A stretch of DNA of 64,000 nt, from positions 171,000,501 to 171,064,500 of the forward strand of contig CM028131.1 in NCBI GenBank assembly GCA_016271365.2, given 5' to 3'. The notes below the pieces were generated by a model. That model had not been told where the DNA came from, made no database searches, and worked only from the letters and a program-made list of their open reading frames with translations. This document shows positions 11,701-21,059 of this stretch, piece by piece (position 1 is the first letter of the stretch; every line of letters begins with the position of its first letter). This DNA comes from Neoceratodus forsteri (taxonomy: Eukaryota > Chordata > Ceratodontiformes > Ceratodontidae). The translations under genes and the position numbers were made by a program.

Positions 11701-12789
11701 GACAACCCCACCCAAAACACATTTCGGGGATGTGAATGGTATTAATTTCCAACAACCAGCTTGCAGCACAGTTACTCACTAAATCAGTAAGGGCACAGAC
11801 AGGGCAGCATGCAGCAGGGCACAGCAAGGCCAAGAAGGCAGGTCAGGTAGCAGAGTGTCTCCCAACAGTCCCGTTCCTTTCCTGATTAATCCCACGACGA
11901 GACAGTAATTCATTTTTTCTGACACCATATGAACGTGTCTCATTATGAGTCTGCTATAGCCTGCATGATCGCCGGCTTCTTCACTGTTCTGGGCCTGGCT
12001 GTTCACTGACCTGAATAATCCCTCTCAGTGGACCATGGAACTGGTGGGCAATGGGCATGGTGTGGGACTTGCCGACAACATGGTAAATCTTTTTCTGGCC
12101 TGCTGGACACTGGAGCTGGGTGTGCAGGCAAGCCTGGCCATGCCTCAGATTCACTGTAATTGTACTACTTGTTCCTCCACCTGGTCTGTCCGGTGGTAGA
12201 GGCCTCAGGCCACAGGCCTCCTAGGCTCTTGGGGATGGGAGGCTCAGGTGGCAGCGAGAGAGCCCAGAGCACAGCTGGCTGCACTGAGAAACAGAGAGTA
12301 GGTAGTCAGAGGACTCGGGTGAGGTATATTTAAACTGGGCTGTTCAGGACAGGAGGAGGGTGGGAACACTAGACTGACTGAGACACTGGTGACACCTGAC
12401 AGACAACCAGCGACTGCTGCTCGACATCCTCGAATAGCTATCTCTCCTCAGCCCTATGCTATATGGATGCTGCTGCTGCCTTCTTCATGGAAAACACACA
12501 GACAACTAAATGGCGCCACTAACGGAGTACTGCTCACACGATGGCTTCCAGCTTCAGCACTCTGATTGGCTGTACATGCAGGCTAATATGGTTGCAGGCT
12601 TGCAGCCAATCGGAAAGGGGATAGTTTTTGTTTAAGAGACACGGCGCTGCACCGCCAACCTCCCTCCATCCCCCGGAGAGATGCAGGCAGTCTGGGCATA
12701 GCCCTGAGTCCATTCAATAGTAAAAAAAAAAAATGATAACCGGAGAACGGTGGCTGGGCTCCTAAAAAAGTCCTGGTCTAATTTCTCTT
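11701..12789. other. hAT-like right interior, no recognised gene
   Basis: No coding motif is recognised. Two CCAAT-type boxes in opposite orientation (GATTGGCTG near 12560 and CAGCCAATCGG near 12603) sit near the right end. They could be promoter relics but have no gene beside them. Confidence 0.4.
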
Positions 12790-12835
12790 GGGGGGGGCAG
12801 CTTGCCCCTCTGCCCCCCTGCAATCTACGCCTATG

Positions 12836-12843
12836 GGCTTGAC
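12836..12843. repeat. Right 8-bp target site duplication of the hAT-like element
   Basis: GGCTTGAC directly follows the terminus ending CTACGCCTATG and is identical to 7132-7139. Fusing the flanks at one copy continues the CR1 endonuclease-linker frame without a gap. Confidence 0.9.
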
Positions 12844-12998
12844 TCTGTAGCTGAGTTTATCGTGAACCACACTGTTTGGTGGTCACTTGTTCCCAGATGG
12901 CTACCCACTTCTAGATCTGAGATCCTCTCACTGTGCCCATTTGAGAGTATGAGGTCTAAAATTGCTTCCTCATGAGTGGGTTCCAAAACTAGCTGTCT
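12836..12998 (-). pseudogene. CR1 copy 1: endonuclease C-terminal fragment
   Basis: The minus strand encodes QLVLEPTHEEAILDLILS, then DLEVGSHLGTSDHQTVWF. These are the conserved end of the CR1 apurinic-type endonuclease, including the SDH catalytic signature. It joins directly with the segment at 7139, which continues with the VLDFRRADFGKM linker. The upstream boundary near 12998 is an estimate, because the adjacent Harbinger-like sequence stays open in other frames. Confidence 0.75.
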
Positions 12999-12999
12999 G

Positions 13000-13704
13000 A
13001 GGCATGCCAACTGTCTCCAATGTATTGTGGCCAGCAAAGTGGAGCATGATCCTCTGAACCAGGCCCCTGTAGCACTGCAAGACAAGGGAAGAGTGATCAG
13101 TACACAAGGCCAGTCCATGGCCACCCCCGAGTTACAGGCTACTCACCGGTGATGGGACATATATCTCCCACAACCTGTAGGCATGGCCCTCATAGAACAA
13201 GTCTGAGCTTGCTCCCTTGAGGAACAGATAGTCTGGCATCTCCTGAATGAATCACATCCTCTGTGCTGCCCTGGATGACATGCACACCTTTGCCCCATCT
13301 GGTTGGGCCTGCAGGGTGAGTTCAATCCTGGATGGCAGCCCTCGTTGGTCCTGGAGAACATAATCAAACATCAGCAGCCAACATAGCACTGTGGCCCCCC
13401 CAAGCCCCCCACGGTGGCCCACAGTCCAGTGGGCTGTGCAGTGCAAACTCACCATGCCATAGCACCTGATGGCCCAGAGGTCACCATACCCCCAGTTGTC
13501 GGTGTAGTCTGTTTCCGACACACAGAACAGGTGCCATGGGAACATGGCCTTCCATTCCAGCATGCGTCCCACCATGAGTGTGCTAATGCTCTCCTGTGCA
13601 GTGCGCGTGGGTGAGGTGGGGCACAGTGCCACATGGCCACACCCACTTAAAGGCATACATGCTGCACAGTGGTGGTACAAAGGTGACCACTGTGCATGGT
13701 GCAC
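13000..13704 (-). pseudogene. Unrecognised minus-strand coding remnant with intron-like gaps
   Basis: I do not recognise this product. The minus strand carries a coding-like frame including MFDYVLQDQRGLPSRIE, LTLQAQPDGAKVCMSS, FIQEMPDYLFLKGASSD and GHAYRLWEIYVPSP, with one TGA stop near 13250. Directly after VPSP is GTGAGT (near 13146). About 70 bp later there is a pyrimidine-rich tract and TTGCAG, after which the frame continues open as CYRGLVQRIMLHFAGHN. A second GTGAGT...CCACAG pair lies near 13380-13453, but the phase does not fit without an indel. It could be a third gene of the Harbinger-like element or captured host sequence. Chance is not excluded. Confidence 0.35.
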
Positions 13705-13804
13705 AGACCCACTGGAAGCATGGCCTGTGTATTGGAATGTGCCCTGGAGTATTGGTTCATGTCTCCCTGATCATTGAGCTAGTGGAATGGCGGAGATGAC
13801 TTGG

Positions 13805-14890
13805 CCCACAGCCCCGGTTGTTCCACACTCAGATTGAAGTTGAAACATGGCGTGACATGCACTGCATCGAGAGGTTCTGGCTACTATGGCACATTATCAT
13901 GCAACTGTGCAACAGTATCCGCAGTGCAATCACACCACAGACACAATGATTGCATGCCATGTCCATGGAGACAAAGATGTTGTGCACTCTGGGCTACTAT
14001 GTCATGAAATCCTTCCAGAGGGTGACAGATGATACCATGGGTTTGTTGCAGTCATCCATGTCCAGGGTGATAGCACAGATGACAGATGCCTTCCTTGACC
14101 ATGTTGGGTAGCACATTGCCTCTCCCACCACAGCGACGGAGGTCCGGGTGACTAAGGAGGTATTCTATGCCATGCATGACATGCCCAATGTGTGTGGTGC
14201 CATCGATGGTACACACATTGCAAAACTCACACTGGCTGTGCATGAAGAGGCATATCAGAATGGCAAAGTGGTACCACAGTATCAATTGCTAGGTCGTCTG
14301 TAATGTTACAGGCATCATCACAGACATGTGCACCAAGTACACAGGATCCTCACATGACTCCTACATCCTTGATGCCTCAGACATGGGGGAACTGCTGCTT
14401 GCCAGACAATTGAATGGGTGGCTGCTTGGTGAGTATCACACCACTGCATTGGCACCCATGCCCCCTTATGTATGTCTGTGGTACCACTGACACATGTCTC
14501 CCTACCCATGCAGGTGACAGTGGCTATCCACTTCATACTAACCTGATGATACCAATCCATGCCCTGGCCAGCCCTGCAGAGGAGGCATTCAACACAGTGC
14601 ACAGAGGGACAAAGGCTGTCATGGAGCAGACCATCGGGCAGCTGAAGATGCGGTTCTGGTGCCTGGACTGGGGCAGCTTCATGATGTCCCCAGCAAAGGC
14701 CTGCCATGTGTTCATGGTGTGTGCCATGTTGCACAACATCACAAAGTGTGCCAACATGCCAATGCCCCAGTTACTGCTCAATGCCCCCCGGGGTGATGGG
14801 GACAAAGACGACGTGCCTGCCTGTGTTCTGGGTACCACTGGCAGGTGTATGACCCATAAGGCTGTTGTCGACAGCATGTTCCGCTGCTAG
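13805..14890 (+). pseudogene. PIF/Harbinger DDE transposase, inactivated
   Basis: Recognisable motifs in order are FQRVTDDTMGLLQSSMSRV, then MPNVCGAIDGTHI (first catalytic Asp, codon 14205-14207), ITDMCTKYTGSSHDSYIL, WLLGDSGYP (second Asp, codon 14516-14518) and VMEQTIGQLKMRFWCLD (catalytic Glu, codon 14624-14626), with a CAMLHN block near the C-terminus. This is the HARBI1/PIF architecture. An 85-bp intron interrupts WLLG/DSGYP. Lesions are a TAG stop at 14109-14111, probably from CAG, and one extra base near 14292 that shifts the frame in the QLL/VVCNVTG region. The N-terminus is uncertain. The stop codon after MFRC ends the frame at 14890. Confidence 0.88.
14429..14513 (+). other. Spliceosomal-type intron in the Harbinger transposase
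   Basis: The sequence TTG/GTGAGT...CCATGCAG/GTGACAG gives a GT-AG intron of 85 bp. Removing it fuses CTT-G with GT-GAC to read WLLGDSGYP, exactly the conserved DSGYP motif. The donor is close to consensus, and a pyrimidine-containing tract precedes the acceptor. Confidence 0.8.
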
Positions 14891-15706
14891 GTCCATGCAG
14901 ACTGAACATCCGAGGCCATGCCTGGCATGGCCATGCACCACAGCCATTCCATGCAGGCATGGCCGGGTCTGTCGGTTCATGGTGACCAACACATCAGGCT
15001 AGCATCTGCGTACTGGTGCAGTGCGTGTGGGGGTGGGGCGAGTACAATGATGTCACAGTCCCCTGAGTGCAACATGGTGAGGGTGAGTGGGTGGGATGCA
15101 GGGCACATCGTCAGAGTGTGTGCTGGACAGGTGGGCAACTATGAGTGCCATGGTGCCAGTGTGGACAGTGCATGGTCTGTGTGTGTGCTTGTGCATGGGG
15201 AGATGTGAATGTGCACTGTGGCACATGGCTAGCTGGTCCCATCAGTGTCAGGCTTGCCCATTCGCAGTGCCAACATTCTGCTTCATAGCTGCCATGCAGG
15301 GTGCCGAGTTCAGGGGACATGCTGGCCCCTGCATCCACTCATGGGCCGGTCAGTCCCTGCTGTGGCTGGTGTGGCATCAGCTGTGCCCTCAGGGTGCCCA
15401 TTTTAACCTTTAATGACAGCATTGGCACTGTCCCCATGTGTTGGAGGGGGCGATGTAGTGTGTGCACATGGCATGGCATCATGTCCCTGCAGTGTGTGCG
15501 TGGTGTCTGGCAGAGTATGTGTGTCCGAGTGTTGCTGCTGGATCAGGCATGGTGTGGGTGGTGTCCACTGTATGCCAATATCCATATCAGCAAATTGGTA
15601 ACCTGGTGCCTGTCCCTCGTGTGAAGGTAGGTGTCACATTAGCTCCTGTATGCCTTTGAGGGCCACTGCATAGCGTAGTATGGCACTGTGCATGTGGTGT
15701 GTCACC
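14891..15706. other. Region between the convergent Harbinger-like genes
   Basis: About 0.8 kb between the transposase stop and the presumed end of the minus-strand Myb-like gene. Open frames on both strands lack recognisable motifs. It probably contains both 3' untranslated regions. Confidence 0.45.
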
Positions 15707-16963
15707 TCAGTCTGGGTCTCCCAGTGCAGCTGCATTGCAGTATTGCTCAGCTAGGGGGTCAAACTCCAGCTGCTGCAGTTGGCCATACTGCCCCTCCAAG
15801 TGTGTGCACTGGCCACACAGCGTCGTGTACCGCATCCCCTCATCACTGCTGTCAGTTCTGTGCATGTGCGATGGCCCACAGGGGGGCATGTCCTTCTTAG
15901 GCTGTGCCATCTCTTCCACTGCCATGTGGCATGGACATCACGCACAGTTCTGCTGTTGCCAGTCTCCCAGTACACACGTCCCATGCATGCTGGCCAGATG
16001 TTCCCTCATCTGCATTGCTCCCCATCAAGTTGTCATCATCCCGTTGCACTGCAGGGCTGTCCTCCTCACTCCCTGGCTCTGCCGATGTCTCTGGATCAGC
16101 ACCTGTTGGGACACAATGGGCATGTTATCATGATGTGCACCCCACATGGGCATAGCCAGGTGTTGGTCACCCCAGCCCTATGCATACCTACCTGAGCACT
16201 CCTGGGTTGGAGTCACAACAGCAGGTCGGGTGAGGGGCACTGTAGTGGTCAGTGTATCACTGTTGTGTGCGCACCTCTCTGGGACTGGCCTGTGCTGCCT
16301 GTGGGCACAGCGCATAGTGTTAGTATGGTCATGTACAATGCATTCGGGCATTGCATTGCACTGCGCATGTCTAATGTCCTTACCTGCCATGGTATCCACC
16401 CCCTCCACCTCACTGTGGATGGCGACATCTGTCAATTTCTCCTCAACGAGGTGCTTCAGCGGTGTTAGCTGGCTGTCAGTGGCCAGCAATCCACTGCCTG
16501 TGCCACATCATGCCCTTTTACCGGCAGTGAGCTTCTTCTTCACTGCAGCCCACATGTCCCACCACTTATACTTGATTGCAGTCAGCGTCCTTGCCGTGAA
16601 CACTGTGGCATGCATGGCGACCTGGATGTTGAGTCATATTCTTGACTTGACCTTGACGGGTGTGGTTAGTGCCTGGGCACCATACAGGTGGATGTAGTGT
16701 TGCCGCATGTCGGCTACCATGGAAGCCACCTGTCCTCTGCTGAAGTTTGTCGCTCTCGAGCGACCCCACCATGTCTGCCACTGCATCCAAGCCAATGTCC
16801 ACCCCTGGCTCTGCACTTGGCATCTGTTTGTCACTGTGGTGTTCCTTCCACACCACCTTCGTGGTCCATCATTGCTTCTTCTGTGTTCTGCTGCATGGCA
16901 TTCACAGCTGTGACACTGCATAAGGGGTGTGCCATTCCCTTTTATAGTGGGGTCAAGGGGCAT
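15707..16963 (-). pseudogene. Harbinger Myb/SANT-like protein gene, inactivated
   Basis: The minus strand encodes FSRGQVASMVADMRQHY, then LYGAQALTTPVKVKSRI, a TGA stop at 16634-16636 where Trp is expected, NIQVAMHATVFTART, and KYKWWDMWAAVKKKLTAG with the Trp-rich helix of a Myb/SANT domain. Downstream pieces include LKHLVEEKLTDVAIHSE, an acidic segment near 16040-16110, and a C-terminal FDPLAEQYCNAAALGDPD ending at 15707. GTAAGG donors follow some blocks, so several introns are likely, but I could not fix all phases. In Harbinger elements this protein binds the termini and brings the transposase to the nucleus. Confidence 0.75.
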
Positions 16964-17148
16964 TCCCGCATGTTTCCGCTTTGCTCACTTTGCCTGCATG
17001 GTTTCCTGTACACCACTACTGGAAATGCCCATTGTGTATATGGCCATTCGTGCATGCTGCATAGCATTGGGGTCCTGCGCAGCACATTGCTGCGCACCGT
17101 GCCTATGCTATTTCATGTCATATTTCCAACTCATTCATGCATAGGGCC

Positions 17149-18868
17149 AAACATGCTCAACATATAATTTGCAAGAGTAACTACAGGACTTATTAACTGA
17201 AGCAACTGGTGTTGTAGGACAAAAGACTGGTTAGGAAATATGCAGTGATAATAGTTGATAACGGTTAGGCCCCTCATGCAAGAAATAAGCCCTCTCCCAC
17301 ACTATGCAAGGGATCTCTCTGCTAGCTCTATTGCTAGCTGCACTACACAACAATACAGTCTCACTGCAATAACCAGCCCCACCAAAGGACTCTACTTCCA
17401 ATTATAAAATGAGTAGGGACACTTCCTGGAACCTGATTGGCTCTGATTCGCTGAACTCCTTTGCAAGGAATACATTTATGTGCCGAAAGAGACCAAGAAA
17501 TAACAAATCTCTATGCCAACTGACTGCTTACCTAGCAAAAGTATGCAAATGTTGGCATTTTCAAAACTGAAATCCGCCATTTTTTTTTTCTCACTTAGGA
17601 AGTGAGGATCCCCCCGCCACCCGATGTGGTCTTGAGATCAATTCAGTAATTCCCAGGAGCAAGTCATCCCCACAACTAGTTCCATGAAAACAAAAGTAAA
17701 GAAAAACTACCTTTTTGTTTAGTTTTTAAGACCCTGGACCCTACTCCAACCCATCCACTCTCACTACTGCCACAAACTGGCAGCTCGACTCCATCTGCAC
17801 CAACACAAGTTAAGAAAGTACTATTTGTCTCATGACTAAGCAGTACTCTCACAGCACAACCCCAACACGTGCTAAAAAAACACTCTGCTATAACTTTCAG
17901 TCATTTGCAATGACTATCATTTGAAAGAAAGCAGAAGGAGACAAGGAAGCAGAATGGGGGCAAACTCCTGGAGAGGGGGGTTGAGAGCACAAAATACTAA
18001 CAGTGCCCTCTACTGCCAAAGGCAGCAGTAGAGAGACTACTTTGCCAAAAAATGTTTTATTAGTTTAAATAAAATGTTTACATTATTTTATCTTAAATGT
18101 TTTCCCCTAAAATACAAGCCCAAATCCAAATTTTCTAAGCATAACAGTAATCTCCAGGGTGGGTGGCATGGGCTATACTGAACTGACCAGGAGCTATAAG
18201 ACCCTCTGCCTGTGGTGTTGGGCATCAATACACCCCTGGGACAGTCCAGTATCACCCAGTACCACCTACCCTGTTGGGTATTATTGCTAGCATGATTAAT
18301 TACTGCAGTTCTAAATAATTACTGGGTACTAAGACTAACTTAATCGTTGCATGTCTGATAGCACATTGCCCAAGATCTTGCTTTGGGGCACTTAATTATG
18401 TACAGCAAGCGTACATAAATGAATTAATTTTATTTTTGTTATCACAGGATTGGACTACTAGGTGACTAGCCCATTTACAGAATCATCCAGGATTACTTTG
18501 TAACAATAAATCCCATCTGGCTGACTTTTGCTAGCAAATATGAAAACCTCAGAATTTGTAATACAAATGAGAAAATTGTAATCCACTGAGGAAATTATAA
18601 TCCAACAGGGAAACTTTAAAGAGGGACTCATGTCAAAATTTCTGGCATCAATAATTTCAGAATTTGTATCAGCATATCCTCAAACAGCCTCTTGCCACAA
18701 ATCAGATCTCTAAGTTACTTTGCTTAAAAATTACAAGTCACTTTGTAACCCTTAATTCACTGCCTGTTCAAAAAAGCCAGTTTCAGAGAAGAGCTACTGA
18801 TGATGTCATAACCTGAACTCACAACCTGGTCCTTTCTGCAGGCTACCTTGTATGACTTATTTCTCCTA
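17149..18868. other. Stretch without a recognised gene
   Basis: AT-rich sequence without open frames of note. Small features are the palindromic pair GCTAGC...GCTAGC near 17318-17339, an imperfect hairpin (CTCTACTGCC...GGCAGCAGTAGAG) near 18010-18034, and a half motif near 18270 resembling one arm of the foldback at 8083-8208. I cannot assign it to a known element. Confidence 0.5.
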
Positions 18869-20170
18869 TGTTACTTAAAACTGCAGTTGTAGTAAACATC
18901 TGAAAAAGGAAAACTGACATGGCGTGGGTCAGCAAATGCACTTTCACAATGTATAGATGCAAGGTACAGTACTTCATAATGTGACAGGGGATTGGAAAGT
19001 AGCAGTAAATGTAGTTTTAGAATGACAAAGTTGTGTGTAATTTTTAGAATACTGCAAGTATGAGATTTTGAAATGTCACCAGGTTGCAACTGTGTAATGC
19101 AGTAATGACACAATCTCAGAAAGTAGCTAGGACACCTAATTCCAGAATGTGGCAGTGACACACAATTTCAGAATGAGGCAGTGGCACACACTTTCAGAAT
19201 GTGGCAGTGACATACAATTTTGGAATGCAGCAGCAATGCACAGGTTCTGAATGTGGTAGCGATGTGCAGTTTTGGAATGTGGTGGTGATACATATGTTCA
19301 AAATGTGGCAGTGGCACACATGTGTAGAATGTGGCAGTGATGCACAGATCTGGAATGTTGTGGTACACAGTTTCGAAATGTGGCAGCAACACACAGTTTC
19401 AGAATGTGGTGGTGGCACACAGTTACAGTTTCAAAATGTGGTGCACAGTTTCAGAATGAGACGGTAGTGCAGAGTTTCAGAATGTGGCAGTAACGTATGG
19501 TTTCAGAAGGTGGCAGTGATGCTCACTTTTGGAATGTGGTGGTTACACGCAATTTAAGAATGTGGCAGTGGTGCACAGTTTTAGAATGTGGCAGTGGCAC
19601 ACAGTTTCGGAATGTGGCAGTGGTGCACAGTTTTGGAATGTGGCAGTGGTGCTCAGTTTTGAAATGTGGCAGTAGTGCACATTTTCAGAAGGTGGCAATG
19701 ACACACAATTTTGGAATACACATGGTTACATGCAATTTAAGAATGTGGCAGTGGTGCACAGTTTTAGAATGTGGCAGTGGCACACAGTTTCGGAATGTGG
19801 CAGTGGGACACAGTTTTGGAATGTGGCAGTGGTGCACAATTTTGGAATGTGGCAGTGATGCACAGTTTTGGAATGTGGTGGTGAAGCACAGTGTCAGAAT
19901 GTGACAGTGACGCACAGTTTCAGAATGTGGCAGTGACAATTGTGGAATGTGGCACTGAAACACAACCTCGGAATATGGTGGGGATATGCAATTTTGGAAT
20001 TTGGTGGGGATGCACCATTTCAGAATGTGGTGGGGATGCACAGTTTGGGAATGTGGCAGGGATGCATAATTTTAGAATGTGGCTGGGAAGCACAGTGTTG
20101 GAAAGTGGTGGGGATGTGATGCACAGTTTGAAATATAGTGGGTGAGTACAATTCTGGAGTGGGTCAGGGA
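18869..20170. repeat. Diverged 26-bp minisatellite
   Basis: A clear array from about 19130 to 20150, with degenerate units back to about 18960. The unit is 26 bp, approximately GAATGTGGCAGTGGTGCACAGTTTTA. Because 26 is not a multiple of 3, three units make 26 codons, so open frames show a 26-residue repeat (for example TQFRNVAVVHSFGMWQW). This comes from the DNA period and is not evidence of a gene. Units are most uniform around 19560-19900 and decay outward. Confidence 0.92.
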
Positions 20171-20217
20171 GAAGCAGTCTCAGAAGAATATGATGTGTCT
20201 TATCACAGTCTGACAAC

Positions 20218-20470
20218 ATGCGTCCCTGCTATATTCTGAAATTGCTAGTCCCCACAAAATTCCTTCATGTGTGTCTCTGTCACATTCTGAGATTAAGTGT
20301 CCCACCACATTTTGAGGTGGTACATTCTTGCCACATTCTGAGATTGCATGCCCTCCCCCACACAACATATTTAAATTTTCACCACCTTGACATCCTATAC
20401 CTTGGTTCAGTGCTACATTCCTGAAACATCTCCTGATGTGCTCTAAATACATCTGAACATTTTGGAAATG
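20218..20470. repeat. Inverted minisatellite units
   Basis: After a junction of about 50 bp the same units appear as reverse complements (for example CACATTCTGAGATT and CCACCACATTTTGAGG), giving perhaps six to eight degenerate copies. The array therefore changes orientation near 20200. It forms a large imperfect inverted repeat with the main array. Confidence 0.75.
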
Positions 20471-21059
20471 CAAGTACTGCAGTCTACCCTATGTCAACTT
20501 TTTTGTCTTTTTAATGATTACTATAACTGCAGTTTCTTAAACTTTGGAGAAACAGGTCCTATAAGGTTGCTGACATGAAGAATTAGACTGTGAGTAAAGG
20601 ATACGACATCAGTGGCTCTTCACTGAAGCTGGCTTTTTTGAATAGGTAGTGAAATCATGGTAACAAAATAGTTCATAACTTTAAAATGAAGTAACGTAGA
20701 AACCTAATTTTTGGTATGATATTTATCGAAGGTATGCTTATTCTAATTCTGCAGTGTAGCGCTTTTGGCTAGAGTCCTTCTTTAAACTGGGCTTGGAAAT
20801 GGCATTATTGTCTGGCTGGCTAGACAAGTAGACATGTGCCCGGATGACCACAACCTCGCCGGCTGGACTGGAGCATAGAAGCAACTCTCCGATGGTCAGA
20901 ATGGACTTCAGGTGCAACCTAGCACAGATGATGCAGTAGTAAGTATGCCCCTTCTGATAGCTGTGGGGTCAGCTCTCACTCTCTGGGTAGTTCCCTCCAA
21001 TGCTGTGGTTGCAAACATTGTAGCAGTGTGTCAAGTTCCAGGTAACACCTAGATAACAG
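20471..21059. other. Stretch without a recognised gene
   Basis: No coding motif or repeat is recognised until the CR1 reverse transcriptase remnant becomes legible near 21060. The last 150 bp may be very decayed CR1. Confidence 0.45.

Larger units (their letters stand above)
7140..12835. mobile_element. 5.7-kb hAT-like non-autonomous element carrying minisatellites
   Basis: The boundaries are set by the perfect 8-bp duplication and by imperfect inverted termini: CTAGGGCGTAGTTTG on the left and, reverse complemented, CATAGGCGTAGATTG on the right, sharing GGCGTAG. Both fit hAT-type ends. I find no hAT transposase (no dimerisation domain or BED finger) in any frame. The interior holds a foldback (8083-8208), CA/C-rich diverged tandem repeats (9500-10192), a larger C-rich minisatellite (10587-11700) and otherwise anonymous sequence. 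A G/C-run palindrome lies at 12790-12818 near the right end. Its size is unusual for a non-autonomous hAT. Internal later insertions cannot be excluded. Confidence 0.8.
3376..12998 (-). mobile_element. CR1 LINE copy 1, interrupted twice
   Basis: One CR1 copy survives as three minus-strand segments: 3376-4062 (3' end and C-terminal ORF2), 5623-7139 (reverse transcriptase and linker) and 12836 to about 12998 (endonuclease). Removing 4063-5622 and one copy of GTCAT restores a sequence almost identical to the intact equivalent at 4743-4770. Removing 7140-12835 and one copy of GGCTTGAC restores an endonuclease-linker frame that matches the CR1 at 34136-34537. The 3' end has the CTATGTTTCTATG motif typical of CR1-type tails. 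The copy is 5'-truncated inside the endonuclease, and its own target duplication was not found. Confidence 0.85.
12999..17148. mobile_element. Harbinger-like element, right part
   Basis: This block contains a PIF/Harbinger DDE transposase on the plus strand and a Myb/SANT-like gene on the minus strand, convergently arranged. That is the two-gene set typical of this superfamily. The right terminus reads as GGCCCTATGCA when reverse complemented, resembling the inverted end at 2320. The left edge abuts the truncated CR1 near 12998. Both genes are dead, through stops and a frameshift. If joined to 2320-3375 the element would be about 5.2 kb, a normal size for the superfamily. Confidence 0.7.

Noticed and set aside
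13143..13704. Calling the minus-strand frame a known host gene
   Set aside because: It looks coding, but I cannot name a family; assigning one would be a guess. It is kept as an unrecognised remnant.
16386..16522. A 50-bp GTAAAA...TGACAG intron in the Myb-like gene
   Set aside because: The donor and acceptor are plausible but joining them shifts into a stop codon, so the junction is not supported.
17149..17400. Continuation of CR1 copy 1 beyond the Harbinger-like block
   Set aside because: No CR1 endonuclease or ORF1 motif is legible there; the copy is better explained as 5'-truncated near 12998.
19497..19904. 135-codon open frame with a 26-residue repeat (WQWCTVLECGSGTQF-type)
   Set aside because: The 26-bp DNA unit reads open in successive frames, so the protein repeat is a by-product of the minisatellite. 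No start context, domain or splice structure supports a gene.
18869..20470. Regular short repeats resembling a CRISPR array
   Set aside because: Units are contiguous and 26 bp long, without spacers, in a eukaryotic context with LINEs and introns; no cas-like gene is present.
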